From the NCBI GenBank assembly GCA_029204225.1, contig CM055107.1, positions 24,075,391-24,139,390 on the forward strand: a DNA stretch of 64,000 nt. The letters are read 5' to 3'. Position 1 is the stretch's first letter. Every line of letters begins with the position of its first letter. The notes beneath the pieces are model-generated. The model saw only the letters and a list, made by a program, of their open reading frames with translations, had not been told where the DNA came from and ran no database searches. Positions 1 to 11,100 of this stretch are shown in pieces. Source of the DNA: Diphasiastrum complanatum. Its lineage: Eukaryota > Streptophyta > Lycopodiopsida > Lycopodiales > Lycopodiaceae. The translations under genes and the position numbers were made by a program.

Positions 1-370
1 AACCAATCTGCTTTATTGAAATGAGGAAATGAACATGAGGAGCAACTCGAGTTGGTCCCTTTTTATAGTAGAGAGGAGGACCCTGGCCTCTGAATCCTAT
101 TGGTCCAGTCTTGCCTCTCTTTTTATTCAAATTTAAAAAAGTGTGGGAACCATCAAAATTGGAGGGAAACCCAACTTTATTCACTAACTTGACATTTAGG
201 CCCTGCGACATTAAAAGTCTCGCAAAAAGGCCTAAAGTCCTTTTATTGACTTTCTAATTAATCAAATAACTATGTGATCATCGGGTTGGACTTACACACA
301 CAGGGTGCCAAATCCCTCTCACTTATTAACTAGGGTTAGGGTTGCCTTGGGATCTGCAAACCCTCCAACA
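1..370 (-). mobile_element. Partial LTR of an LTR retrotransposon, cut by the window edge
   Basis: Read on the minus strand the segment begins with TGTTGGAGGG, a usual TG start of a plant LTR. Near its other end it carries a TATA-like CTATAAAAAGGG (plus-strand positions about 61-72) and then an AATAAA poly(A) signal (about positions 12-17). That order, U3 then TATA then poly(A) signal, is what an LTR promoter-terminator looks like. No coding region of the element lies in the window, so it is either a solo LTR or the 3' end of an element continuing to the left. The family cannot be named. Confidence 0.5.
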
Positions 371-460
371 TTTACTTGATAGTTTATAGGTTTTATGATT
401 TAATTTTGTAAATATGATATTACTCATGTTTTGATATATCACTTTAAATATGTTTTTCAG

Positions 461-1150
461 GTTCAAAAGACTAGACAATATGATGATAACATGTATATTA
501 TCTTAGATCTAAATGGCGTTCTTTTAAAACGATGGGACAAACATCCTGGCTTGAGAAATATTCACAAATTCCAAGGAAAGTGGATACAGCTACGCCCAGG
601 ATGGTTGGAGTTTCTTAACAAACTTTTATCATTGTTTAAAGTTGGAATTTGGTCAACAATGGCTTACAAAAATATTTTGAGCATATACTCTTTCATGGAG
701 CGGCAAGCTAGGCACAAAATACCGTTGTTTATGATATGGGGCAAGGAGGATTGCTATCAACAAAAAGATATTATTAGACTAGATAAAAATAATGTTATTG
801 CTGACTTCAAACCTTTGTGCTTTGTTTGGAAACATTTTTGTTCAGACTTGAATAATCATAATACAATATTAGTCGACGACTCACCATACAAAGCATGTAT
901 GAACAATCCATTCAATTGTATTTTTCCAGAAACATTTGATGGATATAATTATGACAATTGCCTCAATGATGTGTTGTGGACATATTTGGAGAGATTGAAA
1001 ATGACTTCTGATGTTCAAACATACATCAAACAAAATCATTTTGGTCAACGACAAGTTCATGAGAATCACTCCCTTTATGGTTATTTGAGACCTGTAATTG
1101 GAAAATTTCAATGGGAATCCAAATCTTCGCTATGTCAAAGTGGTGTTTAG
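461..1150 (+). CDS. FCP1/SCP-type (NLI-interacting-factor-like) HAD phosphatase domain exon
   Basis: The reading frame carries a whole FCP1-homology domain of the haloacid dehalogenase superfamily, whose members remove phosphate from Ser/Thr, classically on the RNA polymerase II tail. Counting from the first in-frame ATG at 431, motif I is DLNGVL (residues 26-31), the second signature is GIWSTM (72-77), and the third is the strongly conserved VDDSPYK (148-154), followed by an IFPETFDG segment and a C-terminal NHFGQ. The second motif-I aspartate, the general acid, is replaced by asparagine (DxN). I recall this in some plant FCP1-like proteins, and it makes phosphatase activity doubtful. A good splice acceptor (TTTTTCAG, ending at 460) suggests this is a downstream exon, with the ATG at 431 lying in the intron. 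The same frame continues after the TAG at 1148-1150 as coding-like sequence to about 1395, with one more in-frame stop at about 1286. The copy may therefore be a pseudogene. Confidence 0.6.
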   Translation, partial: VQKTRQYDDNMYIILDLNGVLLKRWDKHPGLRNIHKFQGKWIQLRPGWLEFLNKLLSLFKVGIWSTMAYKNILSIYSFMERQARHKIPLFMIWGKEDCYQQKDIIRLDKNNVIADFKPLCFVWKHFCSDLNNHNTILVDDSPYKACMNNPFNCIFPETFDGYNYDNCLNDVLWTYLERLKMTSDVQTYIKQNHFGQRQVHENHSLYGYLRPVIGKFQWESKSSLCQSGV

Positions 1151-1395
1151 CTACACGTTGCAGTATCAGAAGACCAAAACAAAGCAAATGTCCAATCCAT
1201 ATACGAGGAACTTGATGCCGAACAAAGAGAGCTACTATACCGTATTGCATTGGTCTATCCTTACTGGAATTCAAAGATGATGTCATGAGGTGAAGCACTT
1301 ACTTTTGCAATGCATTTGGGTTTGAAGAAAGAGCAATTTTCCAAGCAAGATGCAAGAGATTATATCAAATCTCTTGTGTTCAGGTGGAAAAAAAA

Positions 1396-2900
1396 AACGG
1401 GAACTTGATTCCACTATCGAAGTCACCAATTTGTGTGTACGCAAACATTGCCAGCTATTTCAAATTTGATATCTTATTCATATGAGCTTCACAAATGATT
1501 TGTGTTTTGTGCAATGTACAATATTATAGTTTTAAAATAAAAATTCCAATTTTTACATGCAAAGTGTTGTGGATATGTTCTTTTAATACATGAGTTAAAT
1601 CTATGTTATTTCAAGGATTTACACAATCAATCCTCCATGAAAAGAAATTCTATGAATTACGTTATTTGCTATTTAGAGATAAGAATTTTGTATTATTATT
1701 TTCATTAAACTTGAATTATATTTCGAGAGGTATCTCAAAAACAAACATTTAAATACATGGATAAAAATTTGTCATAAAATTTATGATTTATTTTTTAACA
1801 ATAAATGGAGTAAGAAAAAACAAACTTCCCAAGACCACAATAAGCGATACAAGAAAACAATTCTTTCATAAAAATTTATTTGGAGACACACACACACACA
1901 CAATAATGCACCATTTTTGCATGCATTTGTAAACTAAAAACTAGTATAAAACTATCTATATTTAATGTTTTCGAAGGACTAGAATAAAAATGAGACTTGC
2001 ACAAGTCTCATTTTTAGTAAACATGTCTTCATGGTTGATTGTATGATTGTTTCTGAGCAAATCCATGCTATGTAGAACTCGTATATCAACCATGGTATAG
2101 AGACATTACTTCGGATAGGTATGGTTTATTATTAACGAGGGATCTCCAATTTCTTTACTAGGTATTAGGGCAGATCCGTGTCGTTCTAATCCTTACGTAA
2201 AAAATTCATATCTTACCGTAATGCATATCCATGCTATCTAAGAATGTTTTCTTGGAGTCCCTACTATCAGGTGTTTGGCAAGGATTTATTCAAGAATAGT
2301 TGAGTCAGTTCCTTTTTAAGATTAGATGCAGTCTCTTTTACTTATGTCACTTTTTGAGTGTGTTGAAGAGAAATAGATACTAAGGTATAAGGAACTAGTC
2401 ATCCCATGCTTGTACATGTTGCGTACAGTTTTCATAAAAATCGAGATTAGTAATAAGAAATCGTACTTGAATGTTTGTAGACGTGGCTTCTTGAGATGCT
2501 GCCATTGTTGTTTTCACGAAAGGATTCTTTATCTTTAGATCATAGCAACAAGAAAATAGTCTTTTTAGCCCATAGCTACGTTTAAGAGTTATGTAAAAAC
2601 ATCTAAACAATGTACACGGAGTGTGCTAATTTGCTTGCTTTATGAAGTTTCAGTAGCTGACATACCTTTTTTGCGAGCTAGATGATGCTTGGTTCGAGTA
2701 TGAACCAAAACGTTGGCGATAAAAAGTCGTAGTAACAAAAGATGCTACATTATCACACGCATCGGTTACAGTTTAGTATCGGAAGGTGAGACTAAAAGCG
2801 TAAAAAGACATTTAAGAGTATCATTTCATTGCAAGATCAAAGATTGAGTCAATGCTCAATCCCTTGAGCATTTCTATAAGAAAAATTTTATGATTATTAA
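1396..2900. other. Non-coding AT-rich spacer
   Basis: I see no domain-bearing reading frame here. A short (AC)n run lies at about 1886-1902. The stretch looks like old intergenic DNA. Confidence 0.5.
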
Positions 2901-2923
2901 TGGTGAGCCATAAAGCATCCTAC

Positions 2924-3316
2924 TGTCCATCGATGGATAGTAGGAAGTGTATACATAGGAAGCTTCAATCCAAAATGAATGTTTTGGCTTGTTGTCCATC
3001 GCTAGACAATAGGAGGTGTATTTGCCAAATTTCTATGTTGAAATGGTTGATAGAGCTTCTTGTCCATCGCTGGATCTAGAGGCAATCATTTATGTTTTTT
3101 TGAAGCCACAAGATAGCTTATGATAGGGCCATCCCATCGATGTCCATCAGACACAAAACCAATCTCATAGTTGAAGAGGTAGCTAGTGGTTCATCGCTGC
3201 CACCTGAGTTTATGAACAATCTTGAAGAGATGTAAATAATCATTTTATGTCCCAGTTAGGTAGGATGCACACGTATCTATTTAAGAAAACCGCTTGATAT
3301 GTCCATCGTTGGACAG
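2924..3316 (+). repeat. Six dispersed copies of a TGTCCATCG(N)TGGACA-like motif
   Basis: A short, partly self-complementary motif recurs at about 2924, 2993, 3061, 3141, 3190 and 3300. The last copy, GTCCATCGTTGGACA, is nearly palindromic. Two copies are followed by a common tail close to ATAGGAGGTGTA. Spacing is irregular (about 50-110 bp), so this is not a simple tandem satellite. Function unknown. Confidence 0.55.
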
Positions 3317-3835
3317 CCATCATTCAAGCATAAAAAACTTCATACAAAGCTTCATGTAATGAGTTAGCTCTAGCCATATCTGAGAGTTAGCATGGAAGTA
3401 TCATACCGAATGCTACAAGCATGAAAAGAGAGTGCTGGTATAGTAAAGCTACCGTATGATAGCTTTTGCCAAATAATGAACTGGTAGGGCGCACTTGTCG
3501 TAGGTGAGAGACAAGAGAACTCTTCACGATGTTGTCAGGAACAATCGTCGAAACTGCATTCTTATATAGTGTCATGCAATGAGGTTTCCTGGAAGGTCAT
3601 ATTCAACTTAGTGAGAGTGGGAAAATCTACGTTCCCTCCATTTAGGATTTAAATTTTAAAATTTTGGAGAGTCTTTTTGAATTGGAAAATCCCCTTTGTT
3701 TAGAAAAGTTAATCTTTATGCAAGTATAGAGGGGTACTTGAATTAAGACCTTGTGTTTTTGAAGAGACGATGCGTCTGTTGTTGTCGTCCAATCGTTTGG
3801 TAGCATAGCAAGGTGCATATAAACAAAGAAGCATC

Positions 3836-3838
<3 letters not shown>

Positions 3839-3929
<91 letters not shown>
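3839..3929. repeat. Compound microsatellite (GT)n(GA)n
   Basis: About 34 bp of GT repeat runs directly into about 56 bp of GA repeat. The three overlapping minus-strand reading frames across it are repeat artefacts. Confidence 0.97.
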
Positions 3930-3932
<3 letters not shown>

Positions 3933-4209
3933 TGCACGTTTGTGCATGTGGCCAAGTAGACAGACCCCGTGTAAGGAGAGAAAGTAGAGCTCCCATTTTG
4001 GGTAACATAGGGTACCCGAGTGATTGGTCACAGAGAGGCGATCGGAGTGACCTTTCCCACAAAGTCATATATCAAAGGATGAATTGATATATTAAAATTG
4101 AGCTCCTAACATGAAGGCCCACAAAAAAATACATGTTTTCTTGTCCTCCATATGTTTGCTTTCTCATTCAATTTTATAGTTAGGCCTTAACAATAATAAT
4201 AATGTATCT

Positions 4210-4960
4210 ATTCTCTGTTCTTCAGTAGAAGCTTTTGTGTTCCCGTCTTCTATTTGAAACGATTCCTTTTGGCTTGGCTCCAGAGAGCGTTTCTGCTCGT
4301 TACAGTACATCTATCCATCTCCAGTATTTTCCTTTCTACTTTGTTTCATTTGTAAGATCTATTGCCTACGATTTTGCATCTCGCTGTTTCTGTATAATCA
4401 AGCCTCAGGATCGTATTTTTTTCAGATATGGAGATTGACTGTCAATGGTAACGTATTGCAGTACAAAAGTTGGCAGATAGCATCGATTGGCAGTGATAGC
4501 GGGAGAGCTGTGTTTAAGGTGGCGATTTACATCCCTCCGCCTCAGTTTTCTTGTCCTCCTTCATGCACTCCTTTTTCACTTTGATTCAATTTTGCGGCTG
4601 AGCAACTATATGGCTTTTGTATATGTATTTGTTCGGTAATGAGCGCATACTTTATCTATGGAGTTCTGTGTTTCTGGTTCCTACTTCAAACTGTTTCTTC
4701 TGCCTGGCTTTCGCAGAGCCTTTCTGTTCATAAGCTTCCGGCTATAATATCACTCTGCTACTTTATTTCTGCATTGCTTCATTCACCAAGTCTAGTGCCT
4801 ACGGTTTCACCTGTCACTTATTTGTATAATCAATCCTCAGTATGGTATTATCTCAGGTATTTTTCTTTTGTAGAGGAACTATCGATGCGACGAAATTTCA
4901 ATTGAAACTTTGATAGATAGCGTCAATTGGCAGAGGTGGCGGAAAGGCTGTTGTTCATGG
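4210..4960 (+). repeat. Diverged tandem duplication of the leader region of the coiled-coil gene
   Basis: Sequence at about 4225-4520 resembles about 4660-4960. Both copies have a TCTTCTATTTG/TTCTTCTGCC-GGCTT-AGAGC block, then GCCTACG(A/G)TTT, then TGTATAATCAA(G/T)CCTCAG, then a GATAGC(A/G)TC(A/G)ATTGGCAG element. The period is about 430 bp. The second copy runs into the exon starting with ATG at 4957. The first copy's equivalent is GTGATAGCGGGAGAGCTGTG and has lost the open frame. This suggests duplication of a 5' leader or first-exon region. Confidence 0.5.
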
Positions 4961-5151
4961 ATTTGCTGTCAGCAACAGTAGACGAGTACCTAGAGGGGGC
5001 GGTTGCCCGCTTGGTCGGCCTGCCATGCAGACATTCTCAGTTGCGTGAGCAGCTAGAGTACGTGGAACAATTAAGATGGGAGTTGCAGACTCAGGTTTGC
5101 TCTTTGCAAAGGCAGGTCTACGACACGCAGCTTAAGTGGGTGAAGGCAAAG
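4957..5151 (+). CDS. Coiled-coil gene, first coding exon
   Basis: It encodes 65 residues from MDLLSATVDEYLEGAV to WVKAK, ending in phase 0 at a GTATTC donor. It has a hydrophobic N-terminal stretch and then a helix rich in Leu/Gln/Glu. Confidence 0.6.
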
Positions 5152-8100
5152 GTATTCGCCCCCTCCTGCTTTTTGCACCACATCTAATTTATTTTTGAAT
5201 AAGCTTTTCTCGATATTGTTTGCTTCATAAATTCCGTCTTGACTTTCTTGTAATCAAACGAAGCTAATATAGAGTAGCTTCTTATGTTTTTGTGCAGAAT
5301 TTTGCCGAGCCTTGGCAACATCAGATTCATATGTCAAAATTGAGCAGTGAATTATGAAATAGTTAATTACTTGGACATCTTACAACTCAAATATTCATCC
5401 ATTGATCATTTACAGATTATGTGAAAGCTTGGGAATACATCAACCAAGTCACATTATCTAGATATTATCCAGCAATGAGACAATTGAATGAAGTGCCATC
5501 TCTTCCTTTTTTAATAAAGCTTTACTGACTCTATCCATAGAGTTTGGGCGACCAAAGACCTCTTCAAAGTAATGTGCAATTGTATGCCAATTTTTTCTTA
5601 GTTCCCTAGACTTAACTTAATAAGTTAGGGTAAAAAATTTGCGATTATTTTGGATACTTAATTTTGAAACTTCGGCAGATTCCAATGAAATCATACATGG
5701 AATTGAATGTAGTTTTGAAGATTTTGACAATTTTTGAAGGACTTATTTTTTGCCCAACCAAATAAGAGGGTAGGGTAGAAGCCTTTTAGATTGCATAGGC
5801 AGGTTGCTTTATGATTGGCTCTTTGGTCTTTCTTGCTTGTGATTGGCCCATTGGTTTTAAGTTGCCAATGGCGACTCAGCTTGCCATGCAACAACGATGT
5901 GCTATGTTGCAAAGAGGAGTGGCAACTCCTGAGTGTGGTATGACAGGCAACATGGCCTAGTTTTGAAAGTGGACCAATGTAGGCCAGCCATGTAGATGGA
6001 GAGACTAGGCATGGTTGGAGCCTTAGAAAGCTTTGTGTATTGTATCCATTTGGGACAGAAGCTTTGTGATCTTTTTCGTCAGCTCTTCGTTTTTTTTTTT
6101 CCAATTTTTCGACTTTTGGAGCTGCCGCTGGTTTATTGCATCTGTCTCCTGGATATAGTAATATTTCATATTTTTTGTGGAATCTGACAGATTAGCAAAC
6201 CAAGAGGGTTCTTCAAGTTCGGGGTTCTGCTCTCTTTCTTTCTCTGCCTCTTCCGCGACTTCAATTTGAAGTCATATGTACCTTGATCCTCTGCATCGAC
6301 ATTCTCTTCAATAGAAGATGTGGATTTCTCTCGAACAGGCGTGTCTATAGATGGAGGTGCCTGATCGTTCCTCGCTTCACTAGTACCTACCTCGTTTTGC
6401 TTGTCAGAAATGGTGTCGTCCGTGATCTCGATCACCATTCTAGTCATGTCCACTTCTGGGGTGGTACAACTATCCACCTTCTTCCGGCTAATGATGTCAG
6501 CTCACCAGGCAGAAGAAGATTGTAGTGTCGACACAAGTGAGAAATGTGTGCGCCAACAACAGTGAACTTGCCATTCTTTATTGACCTGTGGAATGCTTTA
6601 TAGGCTATGCCTCCAAATTTTACTTTTTCTCCTTTTGAAGCATTCAAGATGTAGCCGATACCAAAAAGGATGTGACGTCAGTGATTTGCATCGTGATATG
6701 TCGTAGCTGAACTTGAATTGTGGTGTCTGTCACACCAACAATTCCTTTGACAAACTTGTTGCTCACTTCAAGCAGTACAATAGATGGGTCCACCATAAGT
6801 AAGTAGCCCAATTCCGATGTCGCTTCCGCTTCCACCATCTTCGTTGCATAGCCCGTTGTGACCAGAATGTGTCTTCTCTTTGTGTATCTGGTAACAAGCT
6901 TAATAGGTTCGACAAAGGCGATACTCCACTTTTCGAAAGGTGCGAGTGGTAGAATAGGGGTCAAAAGAGGCCAATGTGTTGAAGAAGACGGCTTACCGAT
7001 TCATTGAAATGGATCGCATGTCTTGATGAATGACGTAACATCTCTATACATTGTCGGCCACCAATATTTGGCATTTAAAATCTTCTTCATTGTATTCACT
7101 ATCGCATAGTGACCTCCGACATCTTCCGAATCGAGTGCTTGGATTACATTGCGAATTTCCGATGTTTTGAGGCATCTTCACAATTCTTCTGATATATCCT
7201 TTATTATCGTGTACAGTCCAAACTTATATTGGAATACCGTTTTTTGTTCAAGATCGTACCCAGCAAGGTAATTCTGATTTTTCAGATACTCAATCATATC
7301 TGAGTATAATGAATTTTTTCTGCTGATATAAGTAGAATTTGTTCATCAGGAAAATCATCGTTCAAATTTTCAACAAGAGCTTTCATGCTTATTCATGATA
7401 AATAGTCTCTGCGTTGGTATGATACTTGCCTTGGTGTACTTCTACTTGAAAATCAAATTCTGGTTTGTTGACTAGATACTTTAGAGCATAGTGATCAACA
7501 TACTCCTTCTGATGTCCTTTAGGATAGTGAAATGATAAGTGATTGATGCCATAGGACTCAGGCTCAATATATGCAACTTGTTCCTGAGGTAAAGAGCCCT
7601 AGATGTATTCACACTACTGTTTTAGTATCTCCTAGGCTTCATTTGCATTCTTCGCTTCCCCGATGTTTGGAATTACAGTATCCTTGACTGACATTTCAAT
7701 AGAAATATGTCCCTTCTTACTTTTCGTGTTACACTCCTTTGCTTTTGTGTTCCCTGTGGGCCTCACTATGTCAAGCAGAACTTTTTTCCTTGAACGTCTC
7801 CTCATATTTGTCACCTAGCAAATTGCCTCAGATCATTGGATGCATGCCTCAGATCATGAGGTCAACATCCATGATCTGAATCCAATTGATAGAAGGAAAT
7901 GCAATTGTAAGTTTTCAAATTCAATTTTTTTAGATTTAGCTCTGAAGGATTAAACCTTCACACAACTGCCTAGGACTTGCTTTCACGTTGGCATCCTATG
8001 TAACTTCATTGCACTTCAACTTCTTAAAAGACTTTTCAAGGAGCACTTAGAAACTTCAATTCTATTGGCAAAGGTTAGGAACTTTAACATTGTCCCATTA

Positions 8101-11100
8101 ACTTTACTTGACGGCAGAATTCCCCCTCCTTTTGACTCTTGACCCTTTACAAGGGCTTGTTCCTTCCATCCTCCATAAGACATTTCTCCACACAGGGCAT
8201 TGGGCTGATTATTGCAAGGACAAGCACCTAGAAGCTTGTGAATGTTGATCCATTGATGTGAGCTTGTGAGTTGTAAAAGCTCTTTATGACATTGATAATG
8301 ATGCTTTATGGTCCTAGATTACAGCGGATTGTATACTTCCACAGACAACTATATGAATGAAACTACAACAAAATTCAAACTTGAACAAAACAAGGCTGCA
8401 CTCAACATTCATGCACACCTGAAAAAAATCAACAAACAGAGCAAACTAAAAAGTAAACAAATGGAAAAAACACAACAAACTAAAAAAAATGGACATGTTG
8501 CAAAGAGGCTAAGGCCATAAACAAGGGTGAATTAACATTGTAGCAAATGAAGAGGGCAGTTGCTGATTAAGAGGGGGACAATAAAGCTAAATGGGCATTG
8601 GGGATGAGTGGTCTTATAAATGCAGGCAGCCAGGTTGTGACGGGATTGGCCACAATGAGATCACCTAGGCAGCGAGGGGTTTGGAGAATATCTCTTGGCC
8701 ATTATCATGGTAACTCTTGTGAGTGAATACATTTCAATGTAAACATATTCATGCTGTCGTGTATGTGCAATTTGGTACTAAGTATTCACAGTTATCACCT
8801 ACTGCACATTGGTTGGACAACTATTGCTACAATGCACAAAAGCATAAGCTATTACAAAATGGATAGTGCAAATCGTTTTAACTGGTATTGCTGCACAATA
8901 ATGTACAAGACAGATAACTACTGCTAGAATGAATAAAAGCAAAGGTATCACAAACAGAATGTTGCAACAACTATTTCTACAAAATGAAGTGTTGTCAATG
9001 GTTATCCAAAATATCATAATACAAAACAGACTACTGCTGGTAGTTCAGATTTTTTTGAAACAGACTGCTCGCCTAGTGCTGCTATGTCATTGGTAGGTAA
9101 CTGGCATGCTAGTGGGCAGTAGTGTCTTCCTGCAACCTCCCCCTTGCTATTGGTCGGTAGTGGGCATCCTCTACTACCCATAGTGCACCTGCTACCTACC
9201 AATAACATATACGATACAACCAGAAGGGGATCAACCTGGCATCCATCTATCGAGGTGATGAAGGGGAATGATGACATGTGGACGATGTAAGGGATTTGCA
9301 CATGAGTTCTGAAATGGACATAGGTAGACATATCTTGAATGCAGTGTAACGTGTGAAACTGTGAATTATTCCAAGTGTTTTTCTTGGGATTTTGACCAAT
9401 CCAAGTACCAAGTTAAGGTTTGGGAGGCTAAATATATTATAAAAGCGATTGAATGATCATGTAAGTTGAACAAAGCACTCAATCTAGTGTGATTAACAAA
9501 GATCAAGATTTTTTGTGCAAAGAACCTGTAGTCATGTATCTGCAATGAAAAGTGCTCAAGACATGAAAGACTTTTAGCCAACCCTTTTCTTTTTTGGTTA
9601 GGGCCTGATTGGGCCCTAATATTCACATGGAGACCCTTTGACCTCTTTTTGGGGGCCTTAGGGCCCAGAGAAAAAGGCAGGATCTAACTTTTCTCCGTGA
9701 AACTGCAATTTAGAAAGTAAAAGTACCAAATGCCATTTCTTCTAGCAGTGAGATGTAATCTGTTTCAGTACAACTACAAGTCTTCTTTTGTCATTGGAGT
9801 ATATACTATATTTTCTCTCAATATGTTACTATGGACAATTTTTCCCAAGCAAAGCTTCCTATACAATTTTTTTTTTGTTCGGATCTATGTTATCATTAGT
9901 AAATACTACAGCAAATTTTTTTCCAGTATGTTTAGGGCTTTTCAAATGTCTAGTATCATTGCTCTTTTAGGGCTACCTGTTCTTTTTAGATTGAAAAAGA
10001 GCATTGAGAATTTCCACATTGTGTATGGAATAAACACCATATCCAGTACATTACAGAACTATGATTGCAACTCTTGGAAACACTCAGCTGTAATTGAGCG
10101 ACTAGTAACAAGGTTTAGCTATTGATATTTTGAATACTAAGAGAGCTCAGAAATCCATTTTGTTAGTACTGGTGAATAGATTCACTAAAATGGTTCATCT
10201 CATCTTGTTAAGAAAATGGTAGAAGCTTTGGCTGATTATCTCACTATAACCTTGTGTTGTTTATATGACTACCAAAATGGGACAATCAATATTCAAAGCT
10301 GACTAAGATGTTTTGGAATGCAATTTTGCTACTAATTGCAATAAAACTAGTCTTTAAACTATTATTTACCAAAATGAGGAGCGCATCTCTCTGTTTATCA
10401 GTACGTTGCTAATGTATGCAATACATTAACAAGACTATGTTTGTGCATTGTGGAATTTTTCAGAACTATATTGCTTCAGACTTAAGTCACAAGATTGAAG
10501 AAATGAACATATTCACCAGTCCCGTTGCTTTTTAGGTTGTTTGGATGCTTTCTTTCGTTGTCCTATTGCTAGTTCTTTTGGTATTGCTGCTTTCTTCCAG
10601 ACAACTAACAAAACTTTAGAAACTTTCTCTTTTGTTTCTTTTGGTTTTAGTAAGACGACAAAGTTCCAAAGCTGGTGTACCACGATTCTGTTGTGAAGGG
10701 ACTGCAATATATTCGCTTATACATCGGTTATTTGAATTGAGCAATTCTTCATAGTTGAACCCACATCAGCTACCCACCTTTTTATCAATCCAAATCATGT
10801 TTGGCTACCTAACTAGCTTGACGGATCTGTAATGAGCACACACGCAATCAAGTCTATGAAGTTTTTAAGACATAATTCTTGTGAAGGAGGAGGCATCCAT
10901 CAGTGCACAAGCACTCAAGCGGCAGGTTGCAGAGACGCAAGGGTTGGCAGAACAATGCAAATTGCTCAGTGAGGAATGTTCTCGTCTTGAAAGTGAGTGC
11001 AATCTATACCAAAATGATAGGGAATTGATCATGGAAGCTGCAAACGAAGCTGAAGAGCGAGCAGCTGCAGCTGAAGATAGAGCTGCCGATGCTGCAAAGA

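Noticed and set aside
2680-2715. GGTTCGAGTATGAACC, resembling a tRNA T-arm
   Set aside because: No acceptor stem, D-arm or anticodon arm could be built around it.
3642-4068. Three long minus-strand frames of Ser-Leu and Thr-His repeats
   Set aside because: They are translations of the (GT)n(GA)n microsatellite.
5691-6104. 137-codon minus-strand frame
   Set aside because: No domain, low coding character, opposite to the intron of a host gene.
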